From the NCBI RefSeq assembly GCF_009856625.1, contig NZ_CP047241.1, positions 3,782,001 through 3,846,000 on the forward strand: a stretch of 64,000 bases of DNA. Direction: 5' to 3'. This DNA is from Aquitalea denitrificans (GTDB lineage: Bacteria > Pseudomonadota > Gammaproteobacteria > Burkholderiales > Chromobacteriaceae). Shown piece after piece: positions 40,230 to 49,953 of the stretch (position 1 is its first letter; the number at the start of each line of letters is the position of its first letter). The notes beneath the pieces were generated by a model. The model did not search any database and was not told where the DNA came from. It worked only from the letters and a program-made list of their open reading frames with translations. Both the position numbers and the translations under genes were made by a program.

Positions 40230-42656
40230 ATGAGCACCAACGACCTTGCTTCCCATGCCAGCAGGCTGCGCCAGCTGCTGAGCCGCTACGGACATGAATA
40301 CTACGTGCTGGATGCCCCCAGCGTGCCAGATGCCGAATACGACCGGCTATTCCGAGAATTGCAGCTACTGGAAGAGCATAACCCGGAACTGAAAACCCCG
40401 GACTCACCCACACTACGAATAGGCGGCAAGCCGCTGCCGGAATTCAGCCAGCTTACCCATAGCGTACCTATGCTGTCGCTGGGCAATGCCTTCTCCGACA
40501 TGCAACAGGCCGAGTTCAGCCAGCGCCACGCCGAGCTGATCCAGTTTGACGAACGCATCCGCCGCGAGCTGGGCGAAACCACCATTGCCTACGCCACCGA
40601 GCCCAAGTTCGATGGCCTCGCCATCAGCCTGCTCTACCGCAACGGAGTGCTGGAGCAAGCCGCCACCCGTGGCGATGGCATTACCGGCGAGAACGTGACG
40701 GAAAATATCCGTACCATCCACGCCATCCCCCTCAGCCTGGAGCTGGAAAATCCTCCTGCTCTGCTGGAAGTACGCGGCGAAGTGCTGATGCTCAAGCGCG
40801 ACTTCGAGCGCCTCAATACCGAGCAACTGGCGCGTGGCGACAAAAGCTTCGCCAACCCGCGCAATGCCGCGGCAGGCAGTCTGCGCCAATTGGATTCACG
40901 CATTACCGCACAGCGCCGCCTGTCGTTCTTCGCCTATGCCATCGCCCAAGTTGAGGGCGCCGCCTGGCCAACCACACATGCGGGGGAAATGGAATGGCTG
41001 CAACGACTGGGCTTCCCGGTAGTAGAACCGGCACTGCGCCCTGTAGTGGAAGGTGCTGCCGGCCTGGCCGCCTATTATGAAACCGTACTGCAACAACGGG
41101 CTGAGCTGCCGTTTGAAATCGATGGTGTGGTCTACAAGGTAAACAACCGAGCACTGCAGGACGAACTGGGCTTTGTCTCGCGCGCACCGCGCTGGGCCAT
41201 TGCCCACAAGTTTCCGGCCGAAGAAGCGCTGACTCTGGTTGAAGCCATTGAGGAACAGGTTGGACGTACCGGTGCCATCACCCCGGTGGCACGCCTGCAG
41301 CCAGTGTTTGTTGGCGGCGTCACCGTAACCAATGCCACCTTGCATAATGAGGATGAAGTCCGTCGCAAGGATGTGCGTATCGGCGATACCGTCATCGTGC
41401 GCCGCGCCGGCGATGTGATTCCGGAAGTGGTATCCGTGGTACTAGAGCGCCGCCCCATGCAGCCAGCTACAGGAGGCGACCTGTTCAGCCAGGGCGAAGA
41501 GCCACAATACCCGGCCTATCGCCTGCCCACGCAGTGCCCGGTTTGCGGCAGCCATGTGGTGCGTGAAGAAGGCGAAGCCATTGCCCGCTGTTCCGGCGGT
41601 TTGTCCTGTCGCGCCCAGCGCAGCCAGGCTATTCAACACTTTGCCGGCCGCCGCATGATGGACATCGACGGGCTTGGCGAGCGCTACATCGACAAGCTGG
41701 TGGAATATGGCTACGTACGCAGCGTGGCCGACCTGTACTGCCTGTCCCTGGATAATCTGCTGGACATGAAACGCCGCGCCGACGAAGACGATGGCGTGAC
41801 ACCCGAAACCGTCAAGACCGGCAAGATAGCCAGCAAGTGGGCGGAGAACCTGCTGGAAGGCATTGCCGCCAGCCGTACTCCGCCACTGGCACGCCTACTA
41901 TTTGCACTGGGTATTCGCCATGTTGGCGAGTCCACCGCCAAGACACTGGCTGACTGGCTGGGCTCGCTGGCGCTGATCCGCCATACGCCGGCAGCCCTGT
42001 TTGCCGCCCTGCCGGATATCGGTGCCGTGGTTGCCCAGTCACTGGCCGACTTTTTCGCCGAAGAAAACAATGAAGCCGCTCTGGATGCCCTGCTGCAACA
42101 CGTCCAGCCGGTGGATGAACACCCGCCTTCAGCCAAACTGGCCGAACGCCTTGATGCCGCCGTATTGCTGGCACGACTGAATATTCCTCGCCTGACCGAG
42201 GTGCGCAGCCAGCAACTGGCAACACAAATCAGTGGCCTGGAGCAACTTGCTCGCATGGAGCGTCGCCAGCTGATGCTGCTGCAGCTACCCGCCGAAGTGG
42301 TAAACGCCCTGGCCGACTGGCTGGATCAGCCGGCACAGCGCAGCGCCTTACAACAGCTGGCCAGCCTGCGCGAAGAGATACTGGCCAGCCTTCCGCAGGA
42401 AACTGCAAGTGCGCACCCGCTGTTTGATGGCAAAACCTTCGTCCTCACCGGCACCTTGCCCACCCTGTCGCGTGATCAGGCCAAGGCCATGATCGAAGCC
42501 GCCGGTGGCAAGGTTTCCGGCAGCGTCTCCAAAAAAACCCACTTCGTCCTTGCCGGTGCAGAAGCCGGGAGCAAGCTGGCCAAGGCAGAAGAGTTGGGGA
42601 TTGCCATTCTGGACGAAGCGGCCCTGCAAGCCATGTTGCAGCAAACGGCAGGCTGA
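40230..42656 (+). CDS. ligA: NAD-dependent DNA ligase
   Basis: 808 residues, longer than E. coli LigA (671) but in the range of other Neisseriales. Adenylation Lys126 in EPKFDGLA, the NTase motifs (RGDGITGENVT, EVRGEVLM), OB fold, the zinc-finger cysteines (CPVCGSHV, CSGGLSC), HhH region and a C-terminal BRCT domain (about 727-808, FVLTGTLPTLSRDQA). The extra length lies mainly between the zinc finger/HhH part and BRCT (about 640-720). The TPR-glycosyltransferase gene starts 20 bases downstream. Confidence 0.97.
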   Translation: MSTNDLASHASRLRQLLSRYGHEYYVLDAPSVPDAEYDRLFRELQLLEEHNPELKTPDSPTLRIGGKPLPEFSQLTHSVPMLSLGNAFSDMQQAEFSQRHAELIQFDERIRRELGETTIAYATEPKFDGLAISLLYRNGVLEQAATRGDGITGENVTENIRTIHAIPLSLELENPPALLEVRGEVLMLKRDFERLNTEQLARGDKSFANPRNAAAGSLRQLDSRITAQRRLSFFAYAIAQVEGAAWPTTHAGEMEWLQRLGFPVVEPALRPVVEGAAGLAAYYETVLQQRAELPFEIDGVVYKVNNRALQDELGFVSRAPRWAIAHKFPAEEALTLVEAIEEQVGRTGAITPVARLQPVFVGGVTVTNATLHNEDEVRRKDVRIGDTVIVRRAGDVIPEVVSVVLERRPMQPATGGDLFSQGEEPQYPAYRLPTQCPVCGSHVVREEGEAIARCSGGLSCRAQRSQAIQHFAGRRMMDIDGLGERYIDKLVEYGYVRSVADLYCLSLDNLLDMKRRADEDDGVTPETVKTGKIASKWAENLLEGIAASRTPPLARLLFALGIRHVGESTAKTLADWLGSLALIRHTPAALFAALPDIGAVVAQSLADFFAEENNEAALDALLQHVQPVDEHPPSAKLAERLDAAVLLARLNIPRLTEVRSQQLATQISGLEQLARMERRQLMLLQLPAEVVNALADWLDQPAQRSALQQLASLREEILASLPQETASAHPLFDGKTFVLTGTLPTLSRDQAKAMIEAAGGKVSGSVSKKTHFVLAGAEAGSKLAKAEELGIAILDEAALQAMLQQTAG

Positions 42657-42675
42657 AAGAAAGGCAAGGAAAGCC

Positions 42676-44115
42676 ATGACCGAAACTGCATTCGAACGCG
42701 GCAACCGCCTGACCGCAGCCAATCAGCAAGAACAGGCCATTGCCGCCTTCAGCGAATGTCTGCAGCACAATCCTCAAGACTGGCAGGCATTGTTCAACCG
42801 GGGTACCGCCCAGATGCGTCTGAAGCAATACCCGCAGGCACTGGAAGACTACCTGGCCGCCGCCGCACTTAATCCCGCCTCCAGCAATATTAAATGCAAT
42901 CTGGCTGTGTTGTTGAAAGAGCTGGGAGAGCTGGCGCTAGCCGAAAACCTGTTGCTGGAGGTGTTGCAGACAGAGCCGCAGCATGCCGAGGCCTGGAGCA
43001 ATCTGGGTGTGGTGCTGCAATACGCGCTGCGCTATGACGATGCCGTGGTCTGCCACCAGAATGCCCTGCAACTGGCGGGTAACAGTGGCGGACGACTTAA
43101 TAATCTGGGCAATGCCCTGACTTGCGCACTGCGGCTGGACGAAGCCGTCAGCGCCTATCGCCATGGGCTGGACTTGCAGCCGGACGATGCCTATCTGGCA
43201 TTCAATCTTTCTGTCGCCCTGTTGCTGCAAGGCCGCTATCGGGAAGCATGGCCACTTTACGAACAGCGCTGGCGCACCATCATGCAGCCCCGTTATCGCG
43301 AACGCGCCTGGCAAGGCCAGGATCTGGGCCGTCAGCATCTGCTGGTATGGGCAGAACAAGGCTTGGGCGATACCTTGCAAATGGCACGCTTCCTGCCCGT
43401 TTTGCGTCAGCAGCACCCGGCCGCCCGCATTACTCTGGCCTGCCAGACGGCCTGCCTGCGCCTGTTCGGGCAGCTGGAAGGCATTAGCTTGGTGCCGCTG
43501 GAAGATGCACCGCCAGCCCACGACTGGCAGATTCCATTGATGTCATTGCCACTGCGGCTGGATGTCACACTGGAAACCTTGTCCGATCAGCCTTATCTGC
43601 ATGCAGATGCCAGCCTGGCAAGCCGCTGGGATCAGCAATTGCCAGCACGCCAACCAGGCCGTCTGCGGGTGGGGATTGTCTGGGAAACTGGTAGCTGGGG
43701 AGTGGGCATCGCCGACCATGGCCGCCAGAACAAATCCATCCCGCTCGCAACTTTCCTGCCCTTGCTGGACAATCAGCAAGCGGATTTTGTCTCGTTGCAG
43801 CTCGGGACACTACCTGCAGAACTGCAAGACAGGGTATTTGCCCCGCATATCAGCGATTTTGCCGATACCGCAGCCATTATTGATCAACTGGATCTGATCA
43901 TCAGCGTCGATACCTCGGTCGTGCATCTCGCTGGAGCCCTGGGCAAACCGGTATGGGTGATGATGCGTGCGGAAAGCGCCCCCTTTTTCATGGCACAGGG
44001 TGAAAGCTCCCCCTGGTATGCCAGCATGCACATCTGGCGACAGGCCATGCCCGGCGACTGGTCGCCCTTGATCGTCAGCGTGGCAAAAACGCTGCGGCAA
44101 TTGCCACGGGATTAA
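42676..44115 (+). CDS. TPR protein with C-terminal glycosyltransferase domain
   Basis: 479 residues from the ATG at 42676 (AAGGA six bases upstream); a longer frame from 42505 overlaps ligA. About five TPR units over residues 1-215 (e.g. QDWQALFNRGTAQMRLKQYPQALEDYLAAAAL in part, AEAWSNLGVVLQYALRYDDA), then a GT9/GT41-like domain (LLVWAEQGLGDTLQMARFLP, ISVDTSVVHLAGALGKPVWVM). Such TPR-GT proteins include flagellin and envelope glycosyltransferases; the target is unknown. It might act with the flagellin glycan island 15 kb away, but it could equally be an envelope enzyme. Confidence 0.85.
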   Translation: MTETAFERGNRLTAANQQEQAIAAFSECLQHNPQDWQALFNRGTAQMRLKQYPQALEDYLAAAALNPASSNIKCNLAVLLKELGELALAENLLLEVLQTEPQHAEAWSNLGVVLQYALRYDDAVVCHQNALQLAGNSGGRLNNLGNALTCALRLDEAVSAYRHGLDLQPDDAYLAFNLSVALLLQGRYREAWPLYEQRWRTIMQPRYRERAWQGQDLGRQHLLVWAEQGLGDTLQMARFLPVLRQQHPAARITLACQTACLRLFGQLEGISLVPLEDAPPAHDWQIPLMSLPLRLDVTLETLSDQPYLHADASLASRWDQQLPARQPGRLRVGIVWETGSWGVGIADHGRQNKSIPLATFLPLLDNQQADFVSLQLGTLPAELQDRVFAPHISDFADTAAIIDQLDLIISVDTSVVHLAGALGKPVWVMMRAESAPFFMAQGESSPWYASMHIWRQAMPGDWSPLIVSVAKTLRQLPRD

Positions 44116-44123
44116 GTTGTTGT

Positions 44124-44152
44124 TTGGAGCGGCACGCAAGTCAGGATAGAAT
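44124..44152 (+). promoter_or_regulatory. Sigma-70-like promoter of galU
   Basis: TTGGAG, 17-base spacer, TAGAAT (-10 at 44147-44152), 44 bases before the galU ATG and just after the stop of the TPR-GT gene. Confidence 0.5.
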
Positions 44153-44196
44153 GCGCGCCAGTCAGAAATATTTTCAATTGAAGACTTTTTACGACG

Positions 44197-45066
44197 ATGA
44201 AAAAAATCAGCAAGGCAGTATTCCCCGTTGCCGGGCTTGGCACCCGTTTTTTGCCGGCCACCAAGGCCAGCCCGAAAGAAATGCTGCCTGTTGTGGACAA
44301 ACCACTGATCCAGTATGCGGTGGAAGAAGCCATTGCAGCTGGTATCACCGAACTGATTTTCATCACCGGCCGTAACAAGCGCTCGATCGAAGACCATTTC
44401 GACAAGGCCTATGAGCTGGAAACCGAGCTGGAAAACAAGAACAAGCAGAAGCTGCTGGATACCGTACGCGGCATCATCCCGCCATCGGTCAGTTGCATCT
44501 ACATCCGTCAGACCGAAGCACTGGGACTGGGGCATGCGGTACTGTGTGCGCGCCCCGTCGTCGGAGATGAGCCCTTTGCCGTGATTTTGGCCGATGACCT
44601 GATTGATGGTGAACCGGGTGCGATGGAGCAGATGGTCAGCCTGTTTGATACGACCCACAGCTCCATTCTGGGGGTGGAAACAGTGGCACGGGAAGAAACC
44701 GGCTCCTACGGCATTGTTGAAGTCAGCAGCGATACCCATGGCCAGCAACGCGTAGTCAGCATCGTGGAAAAACCACACCCAGATGTAGCTCCGTCTAATC
44801 TGGCTGTCGTTGGCCGCTATATCCTGACACCGCGCATCTTTGACAAGCTGCTGAACACCACCCCGGGTGCGGGTGGCGAAATCCAGCTGACCGACGGCAT
44901 TGCCGCCTTGCTCAAGGAAGAGGCCGTCCTGGCCCTGCCCTTCAAAGGAACGCGCTACGACTGCGGCTCCAAGCTGGGCTATCTGAAGGCAACAGTCAGC
45001 TACGGCCTGAAGCACCACGAAGTAGCCAAAGAATTTTCAGCCTACCTGCAGCAATTGCAGGACTGA
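44197..45066 (+). CDS. galU: UTP-glucose-1-phosphate uridylyltransferase
   Basis: 289 residues. Starts MKKISKAVFPVAGLGTRFLPATKASPKEMLPV (the GaGTRfLPaTK loop), with VEEAIAAGI, RQTEALGLGHAV, VGRYILTP and the conserved GGEIQLTDG. Makes UDP-glucose for envelope polysaccharides, LPS and osmoprotectants. A clear own promoter lies upstream and a hairpin downstream; hpt follows 66 bases later. Confidence 0.96.
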   Translation: MKKISKAVFPVAGLGTRFLPATKASPKEMLPVVDKPLIQYAVEEAIAAGITELIFITGRNKRSIEDHFDKAYELETELENKNKQKLLDTVRGIIPPSVSCIYIRQTEALGLGHAVLCARPVVGDEPFAVILADDLIDGEPGAMEQMVSLFDTTHSSILGVETVAREETGSYGIVEVSSDTHGQQRVVSIVEKPHPDVAPSNLAVVGRYILTPRIFDKLLNTTPGAGGEIQLTDGIAALLKEEAVLALPFKGTRYDCGSKLGYLKATVSYGLKHHEVAKEFSAYLQQLQD

Positions 45067-45083
45067 ACCCGATATTTTCCATC

Positions 45084-45109
45084 ACGCCGCTCCAGCGACG
45101 GAGCGGCGT
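45084..45109 (+). terminator. Hairpin terminator after galU
   Basis: ACGCCGCTCC, loop AGCGAC, GGAGCGGCGT (10 bp perfect) then TTGCATTTTCC; the T run is broken, so some readthrough into hpt is possible. Confidence 0.65.
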
Positions 45110-45132
45110 TTGCATTTTCCTGAGGAGTCAAC

Positions 45133-45675
45133 ATGCCCAACATTGCCGAAGCTCGCGGACTGATCAATAGCTCGGACATTCTGTTCACTGCAGAACAGGT
45201 AAGCGCTGCCGTCGACCGCATGGCCGTGGAAATCACCGAAAAACTGGGTGAAACCTATCCGCTGGTACTGTCCGTCATGGGTGGTGCCGTGGTGTTTACC
45301 GGCCAGTTGCTGCCACGCCTGAACTTCCCGCTGGACTTCGACTACGTGCATGTTTCCCGCTATGGCGACAAGACACACGGCGGCGAACTGGTATGGAAGC
45401 AAGCCCCGAAGGAAGATGTACAAGACCGCGTGGTACTGGTTCTGGATGACATCCTGGATGAAGGCCACACTATGGCAGCCATTCGCGACAAGGTAATGGG
45501 CATGGGTGCCAAGGAATTCTACAGTGGCGTGTTTGCCAACAAGCTGATCCCCAAGGAAAAGCCGATTGCTGCCGACTTCGTTGGCCTGGACGTACCAGAC
45601 CGTTACGTATTCGGTTATGGCATGGACGTACGTGGTGCCTGGCGCAATCTGCCGGCGATTCACGCTCTGAAGTAA
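45133..45675 (+). CDS. hpt: Hypoxanthine-guanine phosphoribosyltransferase
   Basis: 180 residues; TGAGGAG at 45120-45126 precedes the ATG. The PRPP-binding motif is VVLVLDDILDEGHTM, with SVMGGAVVFTGQL (PPi loop) and VSRYGDKTHGGEL. It is of the class that keeps the hypoxanthine-guanine salvage fold with FVGLDVPDRYVFGYGMD near the C-terminus. Catalyses hypoxanthine or guanine + PRPP to IMP or GMP in the cytosol. Confidence 0.93.
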   Translation: MPNIAEARGLINSSDILFTAEQVSAAVDRMAVEITEKLGETYPLVLSVMGGAVVFTGQLLPRLNFPLDFDYVHVSRYGDKTHGGELVWKQAPKEDVQDRVVLVLDDILDEGHTMAAIRDKVMGMGAKEFYSGVFANKLIPKEKPIAADFVGLDVPDRYVFGYGMDVRGAWRNLPAIHALK

Positions 45676-45694
45676 GCCACCCCGCGATGACATG

Positions 45695-45732
45695 GAACAA
45701 GCCGCACGCAGTTATCTGCATGCGGCTTGTTC
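45695..45732. terminator. Bidirectional terminator between hpt and amidase
   Basis: GAACAAGCCGCA (45695-45706) pairs with TGCGGCTTGTTC (45721-45732), a 12-bp stem with a 14-base loop lying between convergent genes. T runs are short. Confidence 0.65.
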
Positions 45733-45755
45733 ATGAGGCCGCATGACAGGCCACA

Positions 45756-47219
45756 TCAGGCAGCTCGGGCTTGCAATATGGGCGGCAGAATGTTTTTTAC
45801 CCACTGCCGTTGCTGGTCATACGCGTGCGCCAACTGCAGTACCGCCATATCTACCCGGGGACGTCCCACCAGTTGCATGCCCATCGGCAGGCCATTACGG
45901 CCAAAACCAGCCGGAATATTCATTACCGGCAGACCAGCCATGGTTGGCCCGATCACCACTTCCATCCAGCGGTGATAGCTGCTCATCACCCGACCTGCAA
46001 CCATGTGCGGCCAGTGTTGTTCCAGCGCAAAGGGATAAACCTGGGCACTGGGCAATATCAGGAAGTCGTACTCCTCGAACATGCGTAAAACCGCACGGTA
46101 CCAATCACTGCGGATGCGGGATGCACGATAAACATCCAGTGCACTCAGCTGCAGACCACCCTCGATTTCCCACAATAATTCAGGCTTTAGCTGGCTACGG
46201 CGTGACGCATCCTGGTAATCGGCATTCAGGCTACCGGCCATCAGCCAGTGGCGATGCACCTCCCAGCTTTCCCATAGCAGAGAGGGATCAAAACCGATGC
46301 TGGCGGCTTCAAGCTGGCAACCTAGCGCCCTGATATCCTGCAATGCCAGCTCACACTGCTCCAGTATGCCGTCCTCCATGGGCAGGTAGCCGTTCCAGTC
46401 GCCCAGCCAGGCGATGCGACAGGCACTGAAATCCTGCTCCAGCACCTGATCCAGACCGCAGAGGCCACTGGCCAGCGGAACCCGCAGGTCTGGGCCAGCC
46501 TGTGTTTTCAGCAGTGCCAGGATGTCCGGAATGTTTCGCCCCATCGGCCCTTCAGTGGCCAGCTGCTGCAAGAAAAGCTCTGGCGTTGGTCCCAAAGGAA
46601 TACCTCCCCAGCTCGGGCGGAAGCCGAATACATTGTTGAAAGCGGCCGGATTGCGTAGCGAGCCCATCATGTCACTGCCATCAGCAACCGGTAGCAGTCG
46701 CAATGCCAGTGCTACCGCAGCACCACCGCTGCTGCCACCAGCACTGCGATCCGAGGCATAGGCATTACCGGTAGCGCCGAACACGCCATTGTAGGTATGC
46801 GAGCCGGCACCGAACTCCGGCGTATTGCTCTTCCCGATGATGATGGCTCCGGCACGGCGCATGCGCTCCACCATGATTCCATCATGATCGGCAATTTGAT
46901 GACGATACAGGGGAGAGCCCATGGTCGTGGCGATGCCCTGCGTTGCGGATAGATCCTTGATCGCTTGCGGGATGCCATGCAGCCAGCCACGCGACTGACC
47001 CTGCGCCAGCTCCTTATCGCAACTGGCCGCCTGCTCCAACAACATTTCAGCCGGCTGCAATGACACCAACGCATTGACGCTGGGGTTCAACTGGTCGATG
47101 TGATCAAGATAGGCGCGCATCACTTCCACACAGGAATAATCACGCTGATGGATGGCCTGCGATAACTCAAGCGCCCCCAGGGCGACAATGGGGTGAAGCA
47201 CAGTACTTCTGGCTAGCAT
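45756..47219 (-). CDS. Amidase (amidase-signature family)
   Basis: 487 residues from the ATG at 47219, with GGGAGT upstream; the 18 codons before it are not family-like. The Ser-cisSer-Lys triad is present: Lys88 in PQAIKD, GGSSGG at 161-166 (Ser163/164) and the nucleophile Ser186 in DMMGSLR. The family hydrolyses amides, nitrile-derived amides or urea derivatives; the substrate is not predictable. It is the gene downstream of an MHS-type transporter in the same direction (126-base gap), so they may form an import-and-hydrolyse pair. Confidence 0.9.
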   Translation of the reverse strand: MLARSTVLHPIVALGALELSQAIHQRDYSCVEVMRAYLDHIDQLNPSVNALVSLQPAEMLLEQAASCDKELAQGQSRGWLHGIPQAIKDLSATQGIATTMGSPLYRHQIADHDGIMVERMRRAGAIIIGKSNTPEFGAGSHTYNGVFGATGNAYASDRSAGGSSGGAAVALALRLLPVADGSDMMGSLRNPAAFNNVFGFRPSWGGIPLGPTPELFLQQLATEGPMGRNIPDILALLKTQAGPDLRVPLASGLCGLDQVLEQDFSACRIAWLGDWNGYLPMEDGILEQCELALQDIRALGCQLEAASIGFDPSLLWESWEVHRHWLMAGSLNADYQDASRRSQLKPELLWEIEGGLQLSALDVYRASRIRSDWYRAVLRMFEEYDFLILPSAQVYPFALEQHWPHMVAGRVMSSYHRWMEVVIGPTMAGLPVMNIPAGFGRNGLPMGMQLVGRPRVDMAVLQLAHAYDQQRQWVKNILPPILQARAA

Positions 47220-47345
47220 GTTGACTCCCGAGAAAAGTGAATATGGCGGCAGGTCATCACCGTCAGCGGCCACATGCCGACATCACATGGCCTGATCGGT
47301 TGATTGAACAAACTGGAAATAACGGGATGACACTTGGCCACGCGG

Positions 47346-48665
47346 TCAGTGGGGAGGCTGGCTAAGCGGGATCGCCGTCAGCTCGTCCCCGGTGACAGCG
47401 CGCCCGCGAGGCAGGAAATAGCAGGCCAGCACCCCCAAAGCGGTAGACACTAGCAAGTAGTAGACCGGCGCAATCGGCGAGCCGGTGCTACCAGCCAGCC
47501 AAGTAACAATGAAGGGGGCAAAACCACCAAATATCATGACTGCCAGGTTGTAACCGATGGAAACACCGGTTGAGCGCACCTTGACCGGAAACAGCTCGGA
47601 CACGGCAGTCGGTGCCGGGCCATAACTCAACCCCAGCATGGTGCAGAACAGCAGCTGTACCACCAGCAATCTCTCAATACTGGGGGCTGCCGCCAGCCAG
47701 GAAAATCCGGGATACACCAGCAGCAACAGGCCAAAATAGGGCCACAGTAGCAAGGGGCGGCGGCCAATACGGTCGGACAAGGCCCCGGATAACGGAATCA
47801 GCAAGGTCATCCACGCCACGGCCAGCATCTGGATGGCAAAAGCCTGATCCAGTGGTAAGCCGAACTGACGATGTACATAGGCCGGCATGTTCACCAGCAA
47901 TACGTAAAATGCAGCAGTCCCTGGAATGGTCAGTCCTATAGTCAGCAGGATATGGCGGTGATTCTGCTGCAACTGTCCACTCAGCCCGACCGGGTCCGCC
48001 GCAGTGGGGGTAGCCTCGACAAAGGCTTCGGTTTCATCCATATAGCGCCGGATCCACAAACCAACCGGGGCAATCAGCAGGCCGACCAGAAACGGCAGCC
48101 GCCAGCCCCAGGCTTCAAGCTGCCCCTGATCAAGGTTATGCGTGATCAGCGCACCCATGCCGGCACCACCCAGAATGGCCAGCATCTGGCCCACCAGTTG
48201 CCAGGAACCATACAATCCACGTTGATTGGCTGGTGCCGTTTCCACCAGAAAGGCAGTTGCGCTGGCGTATTCCCCGCCTGTCGCAAAACCCTGCAGCAAC
48301 CTGGCAATCACGATCAGCAATGGTGCTGCAATACCGATGGCTGCATAGGGCGGTGCGCAGGCAATCAGCAGCGACACCAGTGCCATGATGGCCATGATCA
48401 GTTGCATGGCGGCCTTGCGCCCCTTGCGATCCGCGTAAATGCCCAGTAGGACGCCACCAACCGGCCGCATGAAGAAACCCACGCCAAATGTGGCCGTCGC
48501 CATCAGCAGAGAGATGAACTCATTCCCGTCTGCCGGAAAAAACAGCTTGGAAATGATGCCGGTCATGAAGCCATACACGATGAAGTCGTACCACTCCAGG
48601 GTATTGCCGATAACGGCGGCAATGATTTGCCGCTTGCGGGAAACCGGTTTATGCGCACGTTTCAC
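47346..48665 (-). CDS. MHS-family MFS metabolite:proton symporter
   Basis: 439 residues starting with a GTG at 48665; AGGAGGT lies six bases upstream. Twelve hydrophobic segments. Hallmarks: GNTLEWYDFIVYGF in TM1, RPVGGVLLGIYADRKGRKAA in loop 2-3 and GLSYGPAPTAVSELFPVKVRSTGVSIGYN (in part) of the MHS family, whose members take up citrate, alpha-ketoglutarate, shikimate or betaine. The substrate is unknown; the neighbouring amidase hints at an amide or amide-derived acid. Confidence 0.9.
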   Translation of the reverse strand: MKRAHKPVSRKRQIIAAVIGNTLEWYDFIVYGFMTGIISKLFFPADGNEFISLLMATATFGVGFFMRPVGGVLLGIYADRKGRKAAMQLIMAIMALVSLLIACAPPYAAIGIAAPLLIVIARLLQGFATGGEYASATAFLVETAPANQRGLYGSWQLVGQMLAILGGAGMGALITHNLDQGQLEAWGWRLPFLVGLLIAPVGLWIRRYMDETEAFVEATPTAADPVGLSGQLQQNHRHILLTIGLTIPGTAAFYVLLVNMPAYVHRQFGLPLDQAFAIQMLAVAWMTLLIPLSGALSDRIGRRPLLLWPYFGLLLLVYPGFSWLAAAPSIERLLVVQLLFCTMLGLSYGPAPTAVSELFPVKVRSTGVSIGYNLAVMIFGGFAPFIVTWLAGSTGSPIAPVYYLLVSTALGVLACYFLPRGRAVTGDELTAIPLSQPPH

Positions 48666-49008
48666 CTTACCACCTCCTGCCAGCTGATTGGACTACCGAT
48701 CCTGACCGGCAAACTGCCGGGACGTGAAATCGGACGAAACAGCCCTGCAAGGTAGAGAGGGGAGGTGCGGTATGCTACTGACCTATCGACCGATGCCGCA
48801 GCCGACAGCCATGTCGCTGATATGGAAACACCGGCATCACGGCAGACAAGCCCATGATAGGAAACAAAAACCGGGGAAATGATCGCTTACTGAAAAACAG
48901 GGGACTGGTGATGGCAGCGCCGGCAGACACCGGCAGCAAGAACAGGAGATCAGGCCACCCTGAGACAGCCACGGCCCCACACCTGATGGCATGGGGCCGG
49001 ATACAACA
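48666..49008. other. Intergenic stretch without a supported gene
   Basis: 343 bases between the MHS transporter start and the rbgA stop. No frame has a start signal with coding character. Besides the transporter's ribosome-binding site it holds a small hairpin CCGGCA-AAC-TGCCGG (48706-48720), which would lie in the transporter leader, and the hairpin at 48972-48999. Confidence 0.6.
48972..48999 (-). terminator. Hairpin after rbgA
   Basis: CGGCCCCA and TGGGGCCG, 12-base loop, ten bases beyond the rbgA stop on the minus strand. No T run follows, so efficiency is uncertain. Confidence 0.45.
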
Positions 49009-49950
49009 TCAACCGTTGCGCGAGGCGTGCTTGCGCTTTTCCTTTTCGCTCATCATGGCTTCGCGCGCGGCGGCTTTCTGGGCTGCCAGCTCTTTGGCGC
49101 GTTTTTCCCACACCACCCATTCTTGCGGGCGTTCCAGGGTGATGCGGCCGGTATTGCCATCCCTAAAGTCGGTCAGCACGATTTCTGCCGCTTTCTGGAT
49201 ATTGACGCGGCCACCACCCAACATGGCACCACGCTTGCGGCCTATCATTTCCAGTACCTGCCAGTCCTGCAGGCCATCCACATCATCCAGCTTGTAGCGG
49301 GCGGTCAGTTCGGGGACATAGTGTTGCAGCAGGTATTTGAGCAGCTCCAGCGACACTTCTTCCTCGTCCATGGCATTGCGGCCAACTGCACCGCTGGCGG
49401 CCAGATTGTAGCCCCCCTCCTCCACTTCGATCTTGGGCCACAGCATGCCGGGGGTGTCGTACAGTTCGACATCATCGGCCAGGATGATGCGCTGCTCGTT
49501 CTTGGTGACACCCGGCATATTGCCGGTCTTGGCAATCTTGCGGCTGCTCATGCTGTTGATCAGCGTGGACTTGCCGACATTGGGAATACCGCAAATCAGC
49601 ACACGCAGCGGCTTGTCCAGCCCGCCACGGTTGGGCGCCAGCTCGCGACAGGCTGCCACCAGCTTTTGCGACGGCGCGCGCTCGCCGGCATCCAGGCCAA
49701 TGGCCTGGGTCTGCTTTTTGGCGCGATACCACTCCAGCCACTGGCTGGTGATGGCGGGGTCGGCCAGATCTTGCTTGTTGAGGATCATCAGGCGTGGCTT
49801 GCCCTTGGCCATGCGCGCCAGCATCGGATTGGCGCTGGACGCCGGCAAGCGTGCATCCAGCATTTCGATGACCACATCGATTTCTTTCAGGCGCTCCATC
49901 ACATCTTTGCGCGCCTTGTTCATGTGGCCGGGAAACCATTGAATTGCCAT
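49009..49950 (-). CDS. rbgA: Ribosome biogenesis GTPase YlqF/RbgA
   Basis: 313 residues. Starts MAIQWFPGHMNKARKDV, the family N-terminus. Circularly permuted GTPase motif order G4 (NKQD) - G1 (GIPNVGKST) - G3 (DTPG), typical of YlqF, which acts in late 50S subunit assembly. A C-terminal ANTAR-like helical part ends in a Lys/Arg-rich tail. It follows the DUF3820 gene by three bases, so the two are co-transcribed. Confidence 0.95.
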   Translation of the reverse strand: MAIQWFPGHMNKARKDVMERLKEIDVVIEMLDARLPASSANPMLARMAKGKPRLMILNKQDLADPAITSQWLEWYRAKKQTQAIGLDAGERAPSQKLVAACRELAPNRGGLDKPLRVLICGIPNVGKSTLINSMSSRKIAKTGNMPGVTKNEQRIILADDVELYDTPGMLWPKIEVEEGGYNLAASGAVGRNAMDEEEVSLELLKYLLQHYVPELTARYKLDDVDGLQDWQVLEMIGRKRGAMLGGGRVNIQKAAEIVLTDFRDGNTGRITLERPQEWVVWEKRAKELAAQKAAAREAMMSEKEKRKHASRNG

Positions 49951-49953
49951 GCT

